Assembly: GCA_903891415.1 (NCBI GenBank)
Contig: CAITEH010000084.1
Coordinates: 1 to 54,430, forward strand
Length of the DNA: 54,430 bases
Reading direction: 5' to 3'
Source: Candidatus Firestoneibacteriota bacterium
Lineage (GTDB): Bacteria; Oederibacteriota; D2-FULL-39-29
Shown here: positions 1-8,875 of the stretch, piece by piece
How the letters are laid out: each line of letters opens with the position of its first letter
Position numbering within the stretch: the first letter of the stretch is position 1
The notes under the pieces: model-generated
What the model was told of the DNA's origin: nothing
Database searches by the model: none
The model's input: the letters and a program-made list of their open reading frames with translations, nothing else
Position numbers and translations under genes: made by a program

Positions 1-754
1 CGGGTGCCCTGGCCGCGACCGCCAGCGGTTCAAAGAGGCAGGTCATTCCGGAAACCGAAAATGAGACCGGCACCGAAGTCAGATCCTGGACCCCGTCATC
101 CTTGAGTTCCTTAAAACCGGCCTTTCTGACCGCGTATAATTCAGGGTTCAGCCGGGATATTTTCTTCAGCTTTGAAGAATTAATAAGTACGGCCCGGTCA
201 CGGGCCGCAAAGAACTTTTCGCCCAGGACCAGCTTGTCCTTACTTGCGGGATAGCCGGTATTTCCCGCTACAAGCCCTACCTTCGCGTCTACAAAATGCC
301 GGGCAAGATTTTTAAGGCTGAATTTTTCCAGGACAGAAGCCCCGTCGGTAAAAACAATAACTTCTCCGGCGGCCTCGGACACGCAGGAATTAATGGCCTG
401 ATTACGGCCGGCCTTTTCCGCCTGATAGAGAAGTTTTACCCCCCGGGTAAAATAATCTTCAACAATTTTCCGGGTGTTATCCGTGGAGTCAATAGTGGCC
501 ACTATTATTTCCAGTTTGTCTTCCGGGTATTCAAATAAGAAGGAACTCTCGAGTTTTCGGGCTATGGTTTTCCGGTCATTTCCCGCCAGGATAACAAGGG
601 ATATTTTTGGCGTATATTCGGGACGTTCCTGTTTTGCCTTCTTTTTAAAGAGGTAAAGGAATCCGAGAAGAAACTGGTAGCCAAAAAACACATAGAGCAC
701 CAGCAGTAAGAGCAGCCAGTAGACTAGTATTAAAAAAGAAGTTATATAATACAT
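1..754 (-). CDS. Glycosyltransferase family 2, N-terminal part (runs off the left edge)
   Basis: The first 251 codons of a membrane-anchored family 2 glycosyltransferase; the rest lies beyond position 1. An N-terminal hydrophobic segment (about residues 2-32) is followed by a basic stretch and then the GT-A nucleotide-binding start (PKISLVILAGND). Next come an ATIDSTDNT segment and EVIVFTDGAS, where the usual D-x-D is reduced to TDG. Downstream the sequence AVRKAGFKELKDDGVQDL matches the part of GT2 proteins that precedes the acceptor site. The probable role is sugar transfer at the inner membrane for a surface glycan; donor and acceptor cannot be told. It has its own promoter (760-788) and no ribosome-binding site, so it seems separate from the waaA operon upstream. 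The family is fairly sure; the specificity is unknown. Confidence 0.8.
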   Translation of the reverse strand, partial: MYYITSFLILVYWLLLLLVLYVFFGYQFLLGFLYLFKKKAKQERPEYTPKISLVILAGNDRKTIARKLESSFLFEYPEDKLEIIVATIDSTDNTRKIVEDYFTRGVKLLYQAEKAGRNQAINSCVSEAAGEVIVFTDGASVLEKFSLKNLARHFVDAKVGLVAGNTGYPASKDKLVLGEKFFAARDRAVLINSSKLKKISRLNPELYAVRKAGFKELKDDGVQDLTSVPVSFSVSGMTCLFEPLAVAARAP

Positions 755-759
755 AATGT

Positions 760-788
760 AGTATAGCAAATAATGTTTTTTTATTCAA
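760..788 (-). promoter_or_regulatory. Extended -10 promoter for the GT2 gene
   Basis: On the minus strand TTGAAT (783-788) is separated by 17 nt from TATACT (760-765). The -10 is preceded by TGC, an extended -10. The expected start of transcription, about 7 nt past the -10, is 753-754, which is the A of the start codon. No Shine-Dalgarno sequence is present. Confidence 0.65.
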
Positions 789-812
789 TTAAGAAGGCGC
801 TTGCAGCCGGTT

Positions 813-2084
813 TTAGATCAGAGCCAGAGTTTTAGCCAGGCTCCCTTTCTTTTTTTCAAGCAGAACTTGCGCAGCTTCGGCTATTTTTGCAGGCAGGGAA
901 GTATCGGCCAGCATATCATTAATTTTCATTGCCATATCGAAAGCGTCTTTTACTTTGAAACCGACAAGGCTCAGCTTCACTTCTTCGGCCATGTCTTTAT
1001 AATTATACGCGTAGGGGCCGAAAAAAACCGGTTTGCCGAAATAGACCGGTTCAAGCAGATTGTGGCCGCCGATCCCGTCCGCAAAAGAGCCGCCGACAAA
1101 AGCGGCCGTACCCAGGCCGTAAACTAAAGACAACTCGCCGATAGTATCAAGTATAACGGCCTCCACTTTGGCGCTACCGCTCTTAAGGCCGCTTCTCCTT
1201 ATATACTTAACACCTGCTTCCTCCAGCATTTTTACGAATTCAGGGATCTCCTCCAAAAATCTTGGCGCAATTATTACCGAAACTCCGGGAGTTTTTTCCC
1301 TTAACTGTTTGATAACTTCTTTTATCTGCGGGATCTCCGCGGCATGCACGCTTCCAAAAACAACGGTTTTTTCATTCAGCACCGGTTTTAACACGGCCTC
1401 CAGAACCTGTTTCTTTAAGGGCTCAAGCACCGGGATCTCATTTTTAAGGTCGCCTGTAACAACAATTTTTCCGGCCTCGCCGCCCAGGAAAAGAAGCGCC
1501 GCCGCGTCTTCAGGGCTTCTCATGCCGAACAGATCCACAAAAGAAAAGGTTTTTTTGATAAGAGGACGTATGAGCCGGTACCGCTTTATTGAGCTTTCCG
1601 AAAACCTGCCGTTTACCGCAACTATTTTTGCACCTGCCCTTTTGGCGAGATAAAAAAGATTGGGCCAGTACTCGGTTTCTACGATGACCAGAATTTCAGG
1701 TTTAATAATTTTAACAAGCGGTTTAATAAAAAAATAAAAGTCCAGAGGCAGGTAACAGGCCACGGCATTTTGCACCGTATTTTTTATCATTCTCTGGCCG
1801 TTGATCCCGGTGGTCGTAAAAACTATCTGCGAGGCAGGATATTTTTTCTTCAGCTCCGCCGCCAGTTCCAGCGCGCACTTAATTTCTCCGGCGGAAGCCG
1901 AGTGTATCCAGATATTTTTCTTTCCGTAAACTTTTGCTTTGAAAGCAAAAGAGATAAAACCTAACCTGTTCAGCAGGCCTTCACGCTTTCCGGGGAAAAA
2001 GAGGAGCAGCAGCGGCAAAATAGGAAGGCAGGCGGCAAGCAGGGCCAAAAAGGCCGCGTTATAAGCTATAAACTGGACCGGCAT
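813..2084 (-). CDS. waaA: 3-deoxy-D-manno-octulosonic acid (Kdo) transferase
   Basis: WaaA/KdtA transfers Kdo from CMP-Kdo to lipid IVA at the cytoplasmic face of the inner membrane. The 423-residue length is usual for the family. The protein has an N-terminal hydrophobic anchor (about residues 7-30), the family segment IWIHSASAGEIKCALELA, and the C-terminal nucleotide-binding part with GSFADGIGGHNLLEPVYFGKP, which is characteristic of WaaA. It overlaps the end of the DUF374 acyltransferase gene by 19 nt and is the last gene of the long rpoN-PTS run. Its presence shows that the host makes Kdo-containing lipopolysaccharide. Whether it adds one, two or more Kdo residues cannot be read from the sequence. 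Confidence 0.93.
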   Translation of the reverse strand: MPVQFIAYNAAFLALLAACLPILPLLLLFFPGKREGLLNRLGFISFAFKAKVYGKKNIWIHSASAGEIKCALELAAELKKKYPASQIVFTTTGINGQRMIKNTVQNAVACYLPLDFYFFIKPLVKIIKPEILVIVETEYWPNLFYLAKRAGAKIVAVNGRFSESSIKRYRLIRPLIKKTFSFVDLFGMRSPEDAAALLFLGGEAGKIVVTGDLKNEIPVLEPLKKQVLEAVLKPVLNEKTVVFGSVHAAEIPQIKEVIKQLREKTPGVSVIIAPRFLEEIPEFVKMLEEAGVKYIRRSGLKSGSAKVEAVILDTIGELSLVYGLGTAAFVGGSFADGIGGHNLLEPVYFGKPVFFGPYAYNYKDMAEEVKLSLVGFKVKDAFDMAMKINDMLADTSLPAKIAEAAQVLLEKKKGSLAKTLALI

Positions 2085-2728
2085 AAGCTTGCTGCCTCCT
2101 CGGTCAGCCGGTTAAGTTCTGTTTCAAGTTCCAGACGTTTTTCTTCCAGCATTTTATCGTCCGCGTCTTTGGGTACATAGATCTCTTTGCCCCAGACAAA
2201 AACGCCTTTTGAAAAAGGTTTCGGAATTATGAAATTATCCCAGCTGTTTAAAACCCACTTTTTCCTGCTGTCAAAGGAAAACGGGGTCACAGGAAAACCG
2301 CTGACTTTCGCGAGATAAACAGCTCCCAGCTGGGCGGTTTGTTTCGGCCCCCGGGGCCCGTCAGGCGTTATGGCCACAAAATTCCCGGCTTTAAGCACTT
2401 TTTTCAAACCCAGGAAAGCCCTGAACCCTTCTTTGGAGGTGGAACCCCGGGTGCTTTGAAAACCAAACTTTTCTATTACCCGGGCGATAAATTCTCCGTC
2501 ACGCCCCATGCTCACCAGCACGTTGATCGCTCTTTTCCTGAAATAAAAGACGGCGGTAATTATCCGGCTGTGCCAGAAAGCGTAGATCACTCCTTCTTTT
2601 GGCCTTGTACGCGGGCTTACGGCAGCATTACCGTGTTCTGAAATCCGCAGGGTCGCTCCGACCGGATACAAAACGAGTTTTATGGCAAAAGGCATTATGT
2701 TAAGCATAAGGAATTCTTTAATTTTCAT
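2066..2728 (-). CDS. DUF374 lysophospholipid acyltransferase family protein
   Basis: A 220-residue protein of the DUF374 branch of the LPLAT/glycerolipid acyltransferase superfamily. Visible motifs are the HSRII segment (AFWHSRIITAVFYF), which corresponds to the catalytic HX4D region, then RGSTSKEGFRAF and ITPDGPRGPKQTAQLGAVYLA. The last of these is diagnostic of DUF374. In Gram-negative genomes such genes often neighbour waaA, as here, so acylation of lipid A or a related glycolipid is a reasonable guess but is not shown. It starts 16 nt after ptsI and overlaps waaA. Confidence 0.82.
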   Translation of the reverse strand: MKIKEFLMLNIMPFAIKLVLYPVGATLRISEHGNAAVSPRTRPKEGVIYAFWHSRIITAVFYFRKRAINVLVSMGRDGEFIARVIEKFGFQSTRGSTSKEGFRAFLGLKKVLKAGNFVAITPDGPRGPKQTAQLGAVYLAKVSGFPVTPFSFDSRKKWVLNSWDNFIIPKPFSKGVFVWGKEIYVPKDADDKMLEEKRLELETELNRLTEEAASLCRSSL

Positions 2729-2744
2729 GGATTTTCCGCAGAAA

Positions 2745-4487
2745 TCATTTACAGTACTTGCAGTCCCCTTTATTAACGATACTCATATAGGCCTTTACTT
2801 CGTCGAGGGTGCTTAAGCGCAGTACATCTTCGGCTATCTTTTTTGCGGCCACCATGGTAGTTGCCCTCAGGACTTTCTTTACTTCAGGCATGGCTACCGG
2901 CGCTGTGGATAACTCATCTATACCCAGGCCGATAAGAAGAGCTGAGAAAGCCGTGTCACTTGCCATCTCCCCGCACATCCCCACCCACTTGCCTTCTTTA
3001 TGAGCGGCATCAACCACTCTTTTCAGCTGCCTTATTATCGCGGGATGAAGAGGATTGTACATATGGGCCATGTTGGAGTTAACCCGGTCTATCGCCAGCG
3101 TGTATTGAATAAGATCGTTGCTGCCTATCGAGAAAAAATCAACTTCTTTGGCCAGTATATCCGCGGTCAGCGAGGCCGACGGGATCTCGATCATTATCCC
3201 CAGTTCCATGGCATCGTCAAATTTCTGTTTTTTCTTTCTTAGTTCTGTTTTTACTTCCTCAAGTATATGCTTTGCTTTATGGAACTCTTCGATCCCGGAG
3301 ATCATCGGGAACATGATCTTAATATTTTTAAGTTCAGAAGCGCGCAGGATGGCCCGGAGCTGGGTCTTAAAGAGTTCGGGTTTGGCCAGGCACAGGCGGA
3401 TGGCCCGCAGGCCCAGGAACGGATTTTCTTCCCGGCCCAAACCCAGGTGCGAAAGAAATTTATCCCCGCCCAAATCCAGCGTCCGGATTATCACCGGATA
3501 CGGATAAAGATATTCCGCAGCCAGAAAATAGGCGGTATACTGTTCATCCTCGGTGGGCAGGTCTTTTCTATTAAGAAAAAGAAATTCCGTACGGAACAGG
3601 CCCACCCCGGTCCCGCCGTGTTTCAGGACAAATTTTGCTTCGTCTTCTATTTCAATATTAGCGTTAAGTTCAACTTTATAGCCGTCCAGCGTTTCCGCAG
3701 GCAGGTCCTTTAATTTGGAAAGCTGTATTTTTTGTTTTAAGAATTCTTCCAGTTTGCCTTTATAGTGTTTCAGGTCCTCCTCGCCGGGTTGTACTATTAC
3801 GATACCCAGAAGGCCGTCAATAATAACCGGCTCGCCGTCTTTGACCTGTAAAGAAACCGACTGCGCCCCCACTATGGCGGGTATTTCGAGAGCCCGGGCA
3901 ATAATAGCCGTATGTGAGGTTTTCCCGCCCAGGTCCGTGCAGAAACCTTTAACCTTTTCTCTCTTCATGGTGACCGTATCGGAAGGTGAAAGATCCCGGG
4001 CAAAAACTATCACTTCTTCTTTCAGATCGGCAAGCGTTTCCTGCTTGCCTTCGGTCAGATTTTTTATGACCCGTTTTCCAATATCTTTTACATCACTGGC
4101 TCTTTCTTTGAGATAATCATCTTCAATACTCTCGAAGCTCTGGATAAGCCCGCTGATAGCGTTTGCAAACACGTAGTCGGCATTAAGCTTATCGGCCCTT
4201 ATGTGTTTTTCGACCGCGGTCGTAAGCATGGGGTCGCTGAGAATCATCAGGTGGGCTTCAAAGATCCCGGAGTGTTTCCCGCCGGCTTCTTTTTTCACCT
4301 TCCCCTGCATCTCTTTTATCTCTGCTTTTGTTTTTTCTACGGCTGCCTGAAAGCGTTTGACCTCGGTTTCAAGGGACTCTTCCGGAATATTTCGCTTGAT
4401 GACCAGGGTTTCCTGATCGGCCAGTACAAGCGCTTTGCCGACCGCAATTCCCGAAGAAACAGGAATACCTTTGTATATTTTCCTCAT
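2745..4487 (-). CDS. ptsI: PTS enzyme I (phosphoenolpyruvate-protein phosphotransferase)
   Basis: Soluble EI takes phosphate from PEP onto a histidine and passes it to HPr. The 580-residue length is normal. The phosphohistidine motif GGKTSHTAIIAR is intact, as are the PEP-binding segments GVGLFRTEFLF and FFSIGSNDLIQYTLAIDR and the active-site cysteine region VGMCGEMASD. The start overlaps the ptsH stop by 4 nt, so the two are translationally coupled. Placed after IIA, IIB, IIC, IID and HPr, it completes a full sugar PTS within one gene run. Confidence 0.97.
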   Translation of the reverse strand: MRKIYKGIPVSSGIAVGKALVLADQETLVIKRNIPEESLETEVKRFQAAVEKTKAEIKEMQGKVKKEAGGKHSGIFEAHLMILSDPMLTTAVEKHIRADKLNADYVFANAISGLIQSFESIEDDYLKERASDVKDIGKRVIKNLTEGKQETLADLKEEVIVFARDLSPSDTVTMKREKVKGFCTDLGGKTSHTAIIARALEIPAIVGAQSVSLQVKDGEPVIIDGLLGIVIVQPGEEDLKHYKGKLEEFLKQKIQLSKLKDLPAETLDGYKVELNANIEIEDEAKFVLKHGGTGVGLFRTEFLFLNRKDLPTEDEQYTAYFLAAEYLYPYPVIIRTLDLGGDKFLSHLGLGREENPFLGLRAIRLCLAKPELFKTQLRAILRASELKNIKIMFPMISGIEEFHKAKHILEEVKTELRKKKQKFDDAMELGIMIEIPSASLTADILAKEVDFFSIGSNDLIQYTLAIDRVNSNMAHMYNPLHPAIIRQLKRVVDAAHKEGKWVGMCGEMASDTAFSALLIGLGIDELSTAPVAMPEVKKVLRATTMVAAKKIAEDVLRLSTLDEVKAYMSIVNKGDCKYCK

Positions 4488-4753
4488 TGGCCTTCCCCGA
4501 ATTTATTTTCTACTATCTCGCATATTTTTTCGAGCGCTTCTTTTTCATCTGTGCCGGTCGCCTTGAAAAGAAGTTTTGTCCCCTGCGCGGCCGCCAGGGT
4601 CATTACACCCATGATGCTTTTACCGTTAACTTCCTCTTCATCCTTTTTGATCATAATCTCACACTTGTATTGCGAGGTCACCTTGACCAGAGTCGCCGCC
4701 GCCCGCAAATGCAGGCCCAATTTGTTCTTTATTTCTATCTCAAGTTCAGCCAT
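4484..4753 (-). CDS. ptsH: HPr phosphocarrier protein
   Basis: An 89-residue HPr that relays phosphate from EI to the EIIA proteins. His15 lies in the motif GLHLRAAATLV. The usual proline after Arg17 (GxHxRPA) is replaced by alanine. Ser46 lies in NGKSIMGVM, the site recognised by HPr kinase in other bacteria, and hprK is encoded in the same gene run. This HPr can therefore be expected to carry both the catalytic His phosphate and the regulatory Ser phosphate. It lies 11 nt after the IID gene and overlaps ptsI. Confidence 0.95.
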   Translation of the reverse strand: MAELEIEIKNKLGLHLRAAATLVKVTSQYKCEIMIKKDEEEVNGKSIMGVMTLAAAQGTKLLFKATGTDEKEALEKICEIVENKFGEGQ

Positions 4754-4764
4754 TTTTTACCTGC

Positions 4765-5547
4765 CTAAAAGATATATTTGCTAAGTATCGCCGCGGCAAT
4801 TATCGAGTAGAAAATAACCGTCGGATAGATCTTAATTTTCAACATACCGAGAAAAGCCAGAGTAACGCCGAGAAAAAGCAGGCTGTTATACAGGCTCGCC
4901 TTAAAAAAAGAAATATTCAGCGCCGGAAATATTAAGGCAATGGTAATGCCCAGCACCAGGGCCGCCGAAAACTTCAGCTTAGAAATAAGCGCGGTAAGCG
5001 AAAACCCGCGTATGACCGCTACTATCTCCATGCCCTGCTCGTAACCTTTTTTCAGGCCCTTGTACCTGACAAAAAAATTTATTACGTTATATATTAAAAA
5101 CGCGATAACCGGCCCCCAGACAGCCGACGCCGGTTTATTCGAGTCCTTGAATAAAAGAACTATCGAAACCCCGACAATCGCGGTAAACGGCCTTAAATAT
5201 TCCCAGAAGACATTGTCTCCTATAGCGGCCAAAGGCCCCATCATGCCCGCCTTGACCGCTTCTATCCGTTCAAGCGCGCCTTCTTCCCCGAGTTTGTATC
5301 TTTCTTCAAGATTAATTACAACCCCCATAATTGCCGGGGCCATCGAAGGGTGGGTGTTGAAAAATTTTAAATGCCGCCGCAGGAAAGCCGCCCGTTCTTC
5401 TTTGGTCTTATAAAGGCGCCGGCCCGCGGGTACCAGCGCATACATAAAACCTATATTCTGCATGGACTTAAAATTCCAGGAAGCCTCCACAAAAAAGGAC
5501 TTTATATATACTTCCAAAAGGTCTATTTTTCTGATCAGTTTATACAT
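4765..5547 (-). CDS. PTS mannose/fructose/sorbose family IID component
   Basis: A 260-residue membrane subunit IID of a mannose-family permease. Family features visible are ASWNFKSMQNIGFMYALVPAGRRLY near the start, HLKFFNTHPSMAPAIMGVVINLEE, and KAGMMGPLAAIGDNVFWEYLRP. The C-terminal half is strongly hydrophobic. IIC and IID together form the translocating channel, phosphorylated on the sugar side by IIA/IIB. The sugar cannot be told from sequence; mannose, glucose, fructose, sorbose and amino sugars are all known in this family. IIC ends 32 nt upstream and ptsH begins 11 nt downstream. Confidence 0.93.
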   Translation of the reverse strand: MYKLIRKIDLLEVYIKSFFVEASWNFKSMQNIGFMYALVPAGRRLYKTKEERAAFLRRHLKFFNTHPSMAPAIMGVVINLEERYKLGEEGALERIEAVKAGMMGPLAAIGDNVFWEYLRPFTAIVGVSIVLLFKDSNKPASAVWGPVIAFLIYNVINFFVRYKGLKKGYEQGMEIVAVIRGFSLTALISKLKFSAALVLGITIALIFPALNISFFKASLYNSLLFLGVTLAFLGMLKIKIYPTVIFYSIIAAAILSKYIF

Positions 5548-5579
5548 TGTTCCTTTCCTCTAGTACCCGTCAAAACATA

Positions 5580-6284
5580 CTACCTGATTATCTTTACCGC
5601 GAAAAAAACCGCTATGGATAAAATATAGCTTAAAAAGAATATCTTTAAATGCCTCGCCACCAGAAATATTTCCATTACCACGGCAAACCCAAGAGCCGGG
5701 ATAAGCCAGCCGGCGGAAAACACTCCTTCCTTGACCTGCGCGGGCATGGAATTAATCACGGTAACAAAAATATCATGGCCAAACCATACCGGAATAAAAC
5801 AAAGCAAAAAATTCTTGGTGAAAGTCACGACAATATTCAAATACTGCGCCGCGGAGATCATGCCAAATTCGCCTTCTCCGGCTTTTTCCAGAAGTTTTCT
5901 GGAAATGTAAGAATTCATATTCCTGATATGAGACTCCAGCCACCTGCCGACATAACCCAGGGGAACAGCAACCATTAGAGCGAACAATATCAACGTAATG
6001 TACGGCATATTGCCGGTCGCATTTCTAAGATGCACGGCCAGCACCACCGTTACAACGGTAATAGGGAGGCTCTCCACAGGGAGATACGCGCCTATCGGGA
6101 CAAGCCCTATCCAGAGGAGCTCAACAAAAACCGCCACAATAAAACCCGTTCCAATATCACCCATGAGAAAACCCGCAAGCGGGCCCAGGATAAGCGGCCG
6201 GGAAAGCATCGTGCCGCCGATGGTGCGCACGTCAATGCTTATTATTGCCGCGGCCAGACAAACTAATAATATTTCAGTGAGCAT
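5580..6284 (-). CDS. PTS mannose/fructose/sorbose family IIC component
   Basis: A 234-residue polytopic membrane protein with the family signature in the first half: RPLILGPLAGFLMGDIGTGF, followed by ELLWIGLVPIGAYLPVE. It is somewhat shorter than typical IIC subunits (about 250-270), but both ends look complete. The start overlaps the GH57 gene by 11 nt. The translocator genes IIC and IID are split from IIA and IIB by the GH57 gene. Confidence 0.92.
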   Translation of the reverse strand: MLTEILLVCLAAAIISIDVRTIGGTMLSRPLILGPLAGFLMGDIGTGFIVAVFVELLWIGLVPIGAYLPVESLPITVVTVVLAVHLRNATGNMPYITLILFALMVAVPLGYVGRWLESHIRNMNSYISRKLLEKAGEGEFGMISAAQYLNIVVTFTKNFLLCFIPVWFGHDIFVTVINSMPAQVKEGVFSAGWLIPALGFAVVMEIFLVARHLKIFFLSYILSIAVFFAVKIIR

Positions 6285-8385
6285 CCAGCACCTTCTGCTT
6301 TAAGAATATCGTTTTTGTTTCACCCGGAACGAACGCAAGCGGCCAGCTCAGCAAGACAGCGGAACTCTGATATACCTTTTCAAGTTTCCCTATGGACTGG
6401 GAGATAGTTTCCACGGGAAACCGCCAGACCTCAAAGGGGGTTGCCGCTCCGGAAGAAAGATTAATATCAATATTAAGCCATTTGTCCTTTAAGCCGAAAG
6501 CAGTAACTCCTTTTTCTATTCCCGTGCTTATCATCCGGGGATCATTCAAGCTGCGTTCAGGAAAATAATAATAACGGTCCGGGGAATCCCCGCCCAGCAT
6601 TGAAAAATTGAATTCCGTGCCAAAGCGCACGTCAAGAGGGCCTTTTCCCAGATTGGCCAGGGTATATTGAATTTCTATCACCGGATCATTTTTCTTAAGC
6701 TTAAGGGCTTTGATCAATTTAAATTCAGAATTGAAGACTTTTGCAGTCCTTTCAAGCTTTACGGTAATTTCCTTCCCGGAGAAAGTTTCGGTATGAGTGT
6801 ATTCTTTTTCAATAAAATCCCCGCCTTCCTCGAACCGAAGTTTTCTGAAATTTTCCAATTCCGTATCCATGCCCAGAAAGTGATCTATTAAAGAAACACG
6901 CCGGTACCGGTCATAGATAAGATCCTGTTTTATTTCTGAAGCAAATTCCCTGACCATTTCGTGGACGGACTGATGGCCGGTATTGCTGCCGGTACTTTCT
7001 TTAAAGAGATCCCGGTGATACGCCTCTTTTCTTCTGCTCAATGTGTCCAGCATATTGAAATCCCTGGGTTTATAATCAAGTTCAAATATATGCCCGCCTT
7101 TGGCCGGCGCAAGATAAACATTATAGATATTGCTGTTTATAAGCACCTCGTCATTGCCGTCCTTATCCAGGTCAAAGATCTCATATTCAAGCCAGGACTT
7201 GCTCCTAAAACGCAGTTCATCCGCTATTTTTTCGGCACGGTTCAAATTACTGTAGTTCGCAAATCTAAGATGGTTAAGGTAAAGCCCTCCGAAGACTCCA
7301 TGCCAGTACGGACAGTTGCACTGCCCGGCATACAGAGACCGCAAGGCACTTTCCGCGGAACTCTTATTGACCTTGTTTGAAACGTAGTCCGCTTTCTTCT
7401 GCATATTATTGCTTTCAGGATACTTGGTCAGGAAATTTTTGAAGTAGCCTCCTTTTACAAAACGGCCCGCGTTCTCGTACATTCCGTGTTCCTTAAGATA
7501 CTTTACAAAATCCTCATACTCGTTAATAGTATCCGCCGGCATGCACCACTCCAGCATCTCGTCGTAAGAAGTGGTCGGTATATATATACGGTTAAGCGGC
7601 TTATGCGCGGCCAGGTATTCCGAAAAAGTCGTGACCTTGATCCAGTCACTGTTCTTTTCCAGTTCCATAAAAAATTTTTCCAGCCATTTTTCTCCGAAGA
7701 CCCACTCATGGGTCTTGGGCCAGACCCCGAACTTCTCACCGTCATCCGCAAGCACCACAAGATTATTCCCGTCCTCCGTCGCTAACGACCGAAGATAGTC
7801 GATAGTTTCCCCGGGCAGGCGGAAAGGGACAAAATATCTCATCTTGGAGCTTATGGGAAAAACATTAAGTTTATGGCCGTCTTCTTCGGTCACAAAGTAA
7901 CCGAGCATTTCCTGTTCTTTCAGCCCCGTGCTTTTAAAATGCGTATCATCAACAATTGTGTATTTCAAACCCGAAAGCGCAAAGCTCTTGGCCAGGCCGG
8001 GCTCCCAAACCCGCTCTGTAAGCCAGGCTCCTTGCGGCCTGCGGCCAAACTTGGCAAGTATATATTCATTAAGCATTCTGAGCTGCCCCTGCTTATCTTT
8101 TTCAGAAATAAGCGGGAAGATGGGCTCGTAAAACCCTCCGGAAATAATTTCAGCTCTCCCGTCCGCCGCAAGTCTTGACAGTTTTTCCAGATACTCCGGG
8201 CTGTTTTTTTCTATCCATTCCAGCAGGGAACCGCTGTTATGTATGGAGACCTTCAGCCCCTTGAATTTTTCAAAAACCTTCAAAAAAGGCAGGTAGGCCT
8301 TTTTCATGGCCATATCAAAAACAAAATCAAAATTACCCACCGGCTGATGGTTATGAACGCCCAGGATAAAATTAATTTTTTTCAA
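6274..8385 (-). CDS. GH57 4-alpha-glucanotransferase / alpha-amylase-type enzyme
   Basis: A 703-residue cytoplasmic glycoside hydrolase family 57 enzyme (no signal peptide). It begins with the family motif GVHNHQPVGNFD. The predicted nucleophile is Glu124 in WLTERVWEPG and the acid/base is Asp214 in LADDGEKFGVWP; both positions agree with the Thermococcus litoralis 4-alpha-glucanotransferase. The C-terminal half (from about residue 385) is the beta-sandwich region found in this group (DUF1925/DUF1926), including RFGTEFNFSMLGGDSPDRYYYF. It disproportionates or hydrolyses alpha-1,4-glucans such as glycogen or maltodextrin. The gene sits inside the PTS operon, overlapping IIB by 14 nt and IIC by 11 nt, which links the transported sugar with alpha-glucan metabolism. 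Confidence 0.9.
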   Translation of the reverse strand: MKKINFILGVHNHQPVGNFDFVFDMAMKKAYLPFLKVFEKFKGLKVSIHNSGSLLEWIEKNSPEYLEKLSRLAADGRAEIISGGFYEPIFPLISEKDKQGQLRMLNEYILAKFGRRPQGAWLTERVWEPGLAKSFALSGLKYTIVDDTHFKSTGLKEQEMLGYFVTEEDGHKLNVFPISSKMRYFVPFRLPGETIDYLRSLATEDGNNLVVLADDGEKFGVWPKTHEWVFGEKWLEKFFMELEKNSDWIKVTTFSEYLAAHKPLNRIYIPTTSYDEMLEWCMPADTINEYEDFVKYLKEHGMYENAGRFVKGGYFKNFLTKYPESNNMQKKADYVSNKVNKSSAESALRSLYAGQCNCPYWHGVFGGLYLNHLRFANYSNLNRAEKIADELRFRSKSWLEYEIFDLDKDGNDEVLINSNIYNVYLAPAKGGHIFELDYKPRDFNMLDTLSRRKEAYHRDLFKESTGSNTGHQSVHEMVREFASEIKQDLIYDRYRRVSLIDHFLGMDTELENFRKLRFEEGGDFIEKEYTHTETFSGKEITVKLERTAKVFNSEFKLIKALKLKKNDPVIEIQYTLANLGKGPLDVRFGTEFNFSMLGGDSPDRYYYFPERSLNDPRMISTGIEKGVTAFGLKDKWLNIDINLSSGAATPFEVWRFPVETISQSIGKLEKVYQSSAVLLSWPLAFVPGETKTIFLKQKVLDAH

Positions 8386-8875
8386 GATCGCCCCCGCCTT
8401 TTAATAAACACTCAAAGAGATTGCCGGGCCTGTCCACCGGCAGCATTTTAATGGAGATCCTTACGCCTTTTTCTTCAAGTTTGTGGAATACGGCAATATC
8501 CGCATCATTTAAAAAGACACAATTAGTATATTGCTTTTTATTCTCTGAGTGCCGCATCCCGCCCAGGTTGATCTCTTCGACCTTAAAACCGTTCTCAAGC
8601 ACGCGCAGGCAGTCCTGCGGATCAGAGGTTAAGATTATTACCCGCTTTTCTTTGATTTCTTTGCTCTCCATTGTAAGTTTAAAATCATCCACTGCGTATA
8701 TGGCCACGTCTATTTCCGGCGGCACGGCCATCTTGAGCAGGCATTTCTGCAGCTCATTACGCGCAACCGCGTCGTTAATAACTATTATACTGTCGGCCTT
8801 AAGAGCGTTTACCCAGCCAACCACTACCTGGCCATGGATAAGCCTGTCATCTATGCGAAAAAGCATCAGCGGCAT
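8372..8875 (-). CDS. PTS mannose/sorbose family IIB component
   Basis: A 167-residue cytosolic IIB subunit. The phosphorylated histidine is His14 in FRIDDRLIHGQVVVGW, the hallmark of mannose-family IIB. The rest follows the family pattern, including the IINDAVARNELQKCLLKMAVP segment and the INLGGMRHSENKKQY segment. It accepts phosphate from the adjacent IIA and passes it to the sugar entering through IIC/IID. It overlaps both neighbours (IIA by 10 nt, GH57 by 14 nt). Confidence 0.94.
   Translation of the reverse strand: MPLMLFRIDDRLIHGQVVVGWVNALKADSIIVINDAVARNELQKCLLKMAVPPEIDVAIYAVDDFKLTMESKEIKEKRVIILTSDPQDCLRVLENGFKVEEINLGGMRHSENKKQYTNCVFLNDADIAVFHKLEEKGVRISIKMLPVDRPGNLFECLLKGGGDLEKN

Noticed and set aside
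1168-1653. Long open frames on the plus strand opposite minus-strand genes (for example 1168-1653, 3267-3713, 26936-27580, 42638-43333)
   Set aside because: They lie inside well-supported minus-strand genes, have low-complexity or improbable translations and no ribosome-binding sites; they are shadows.
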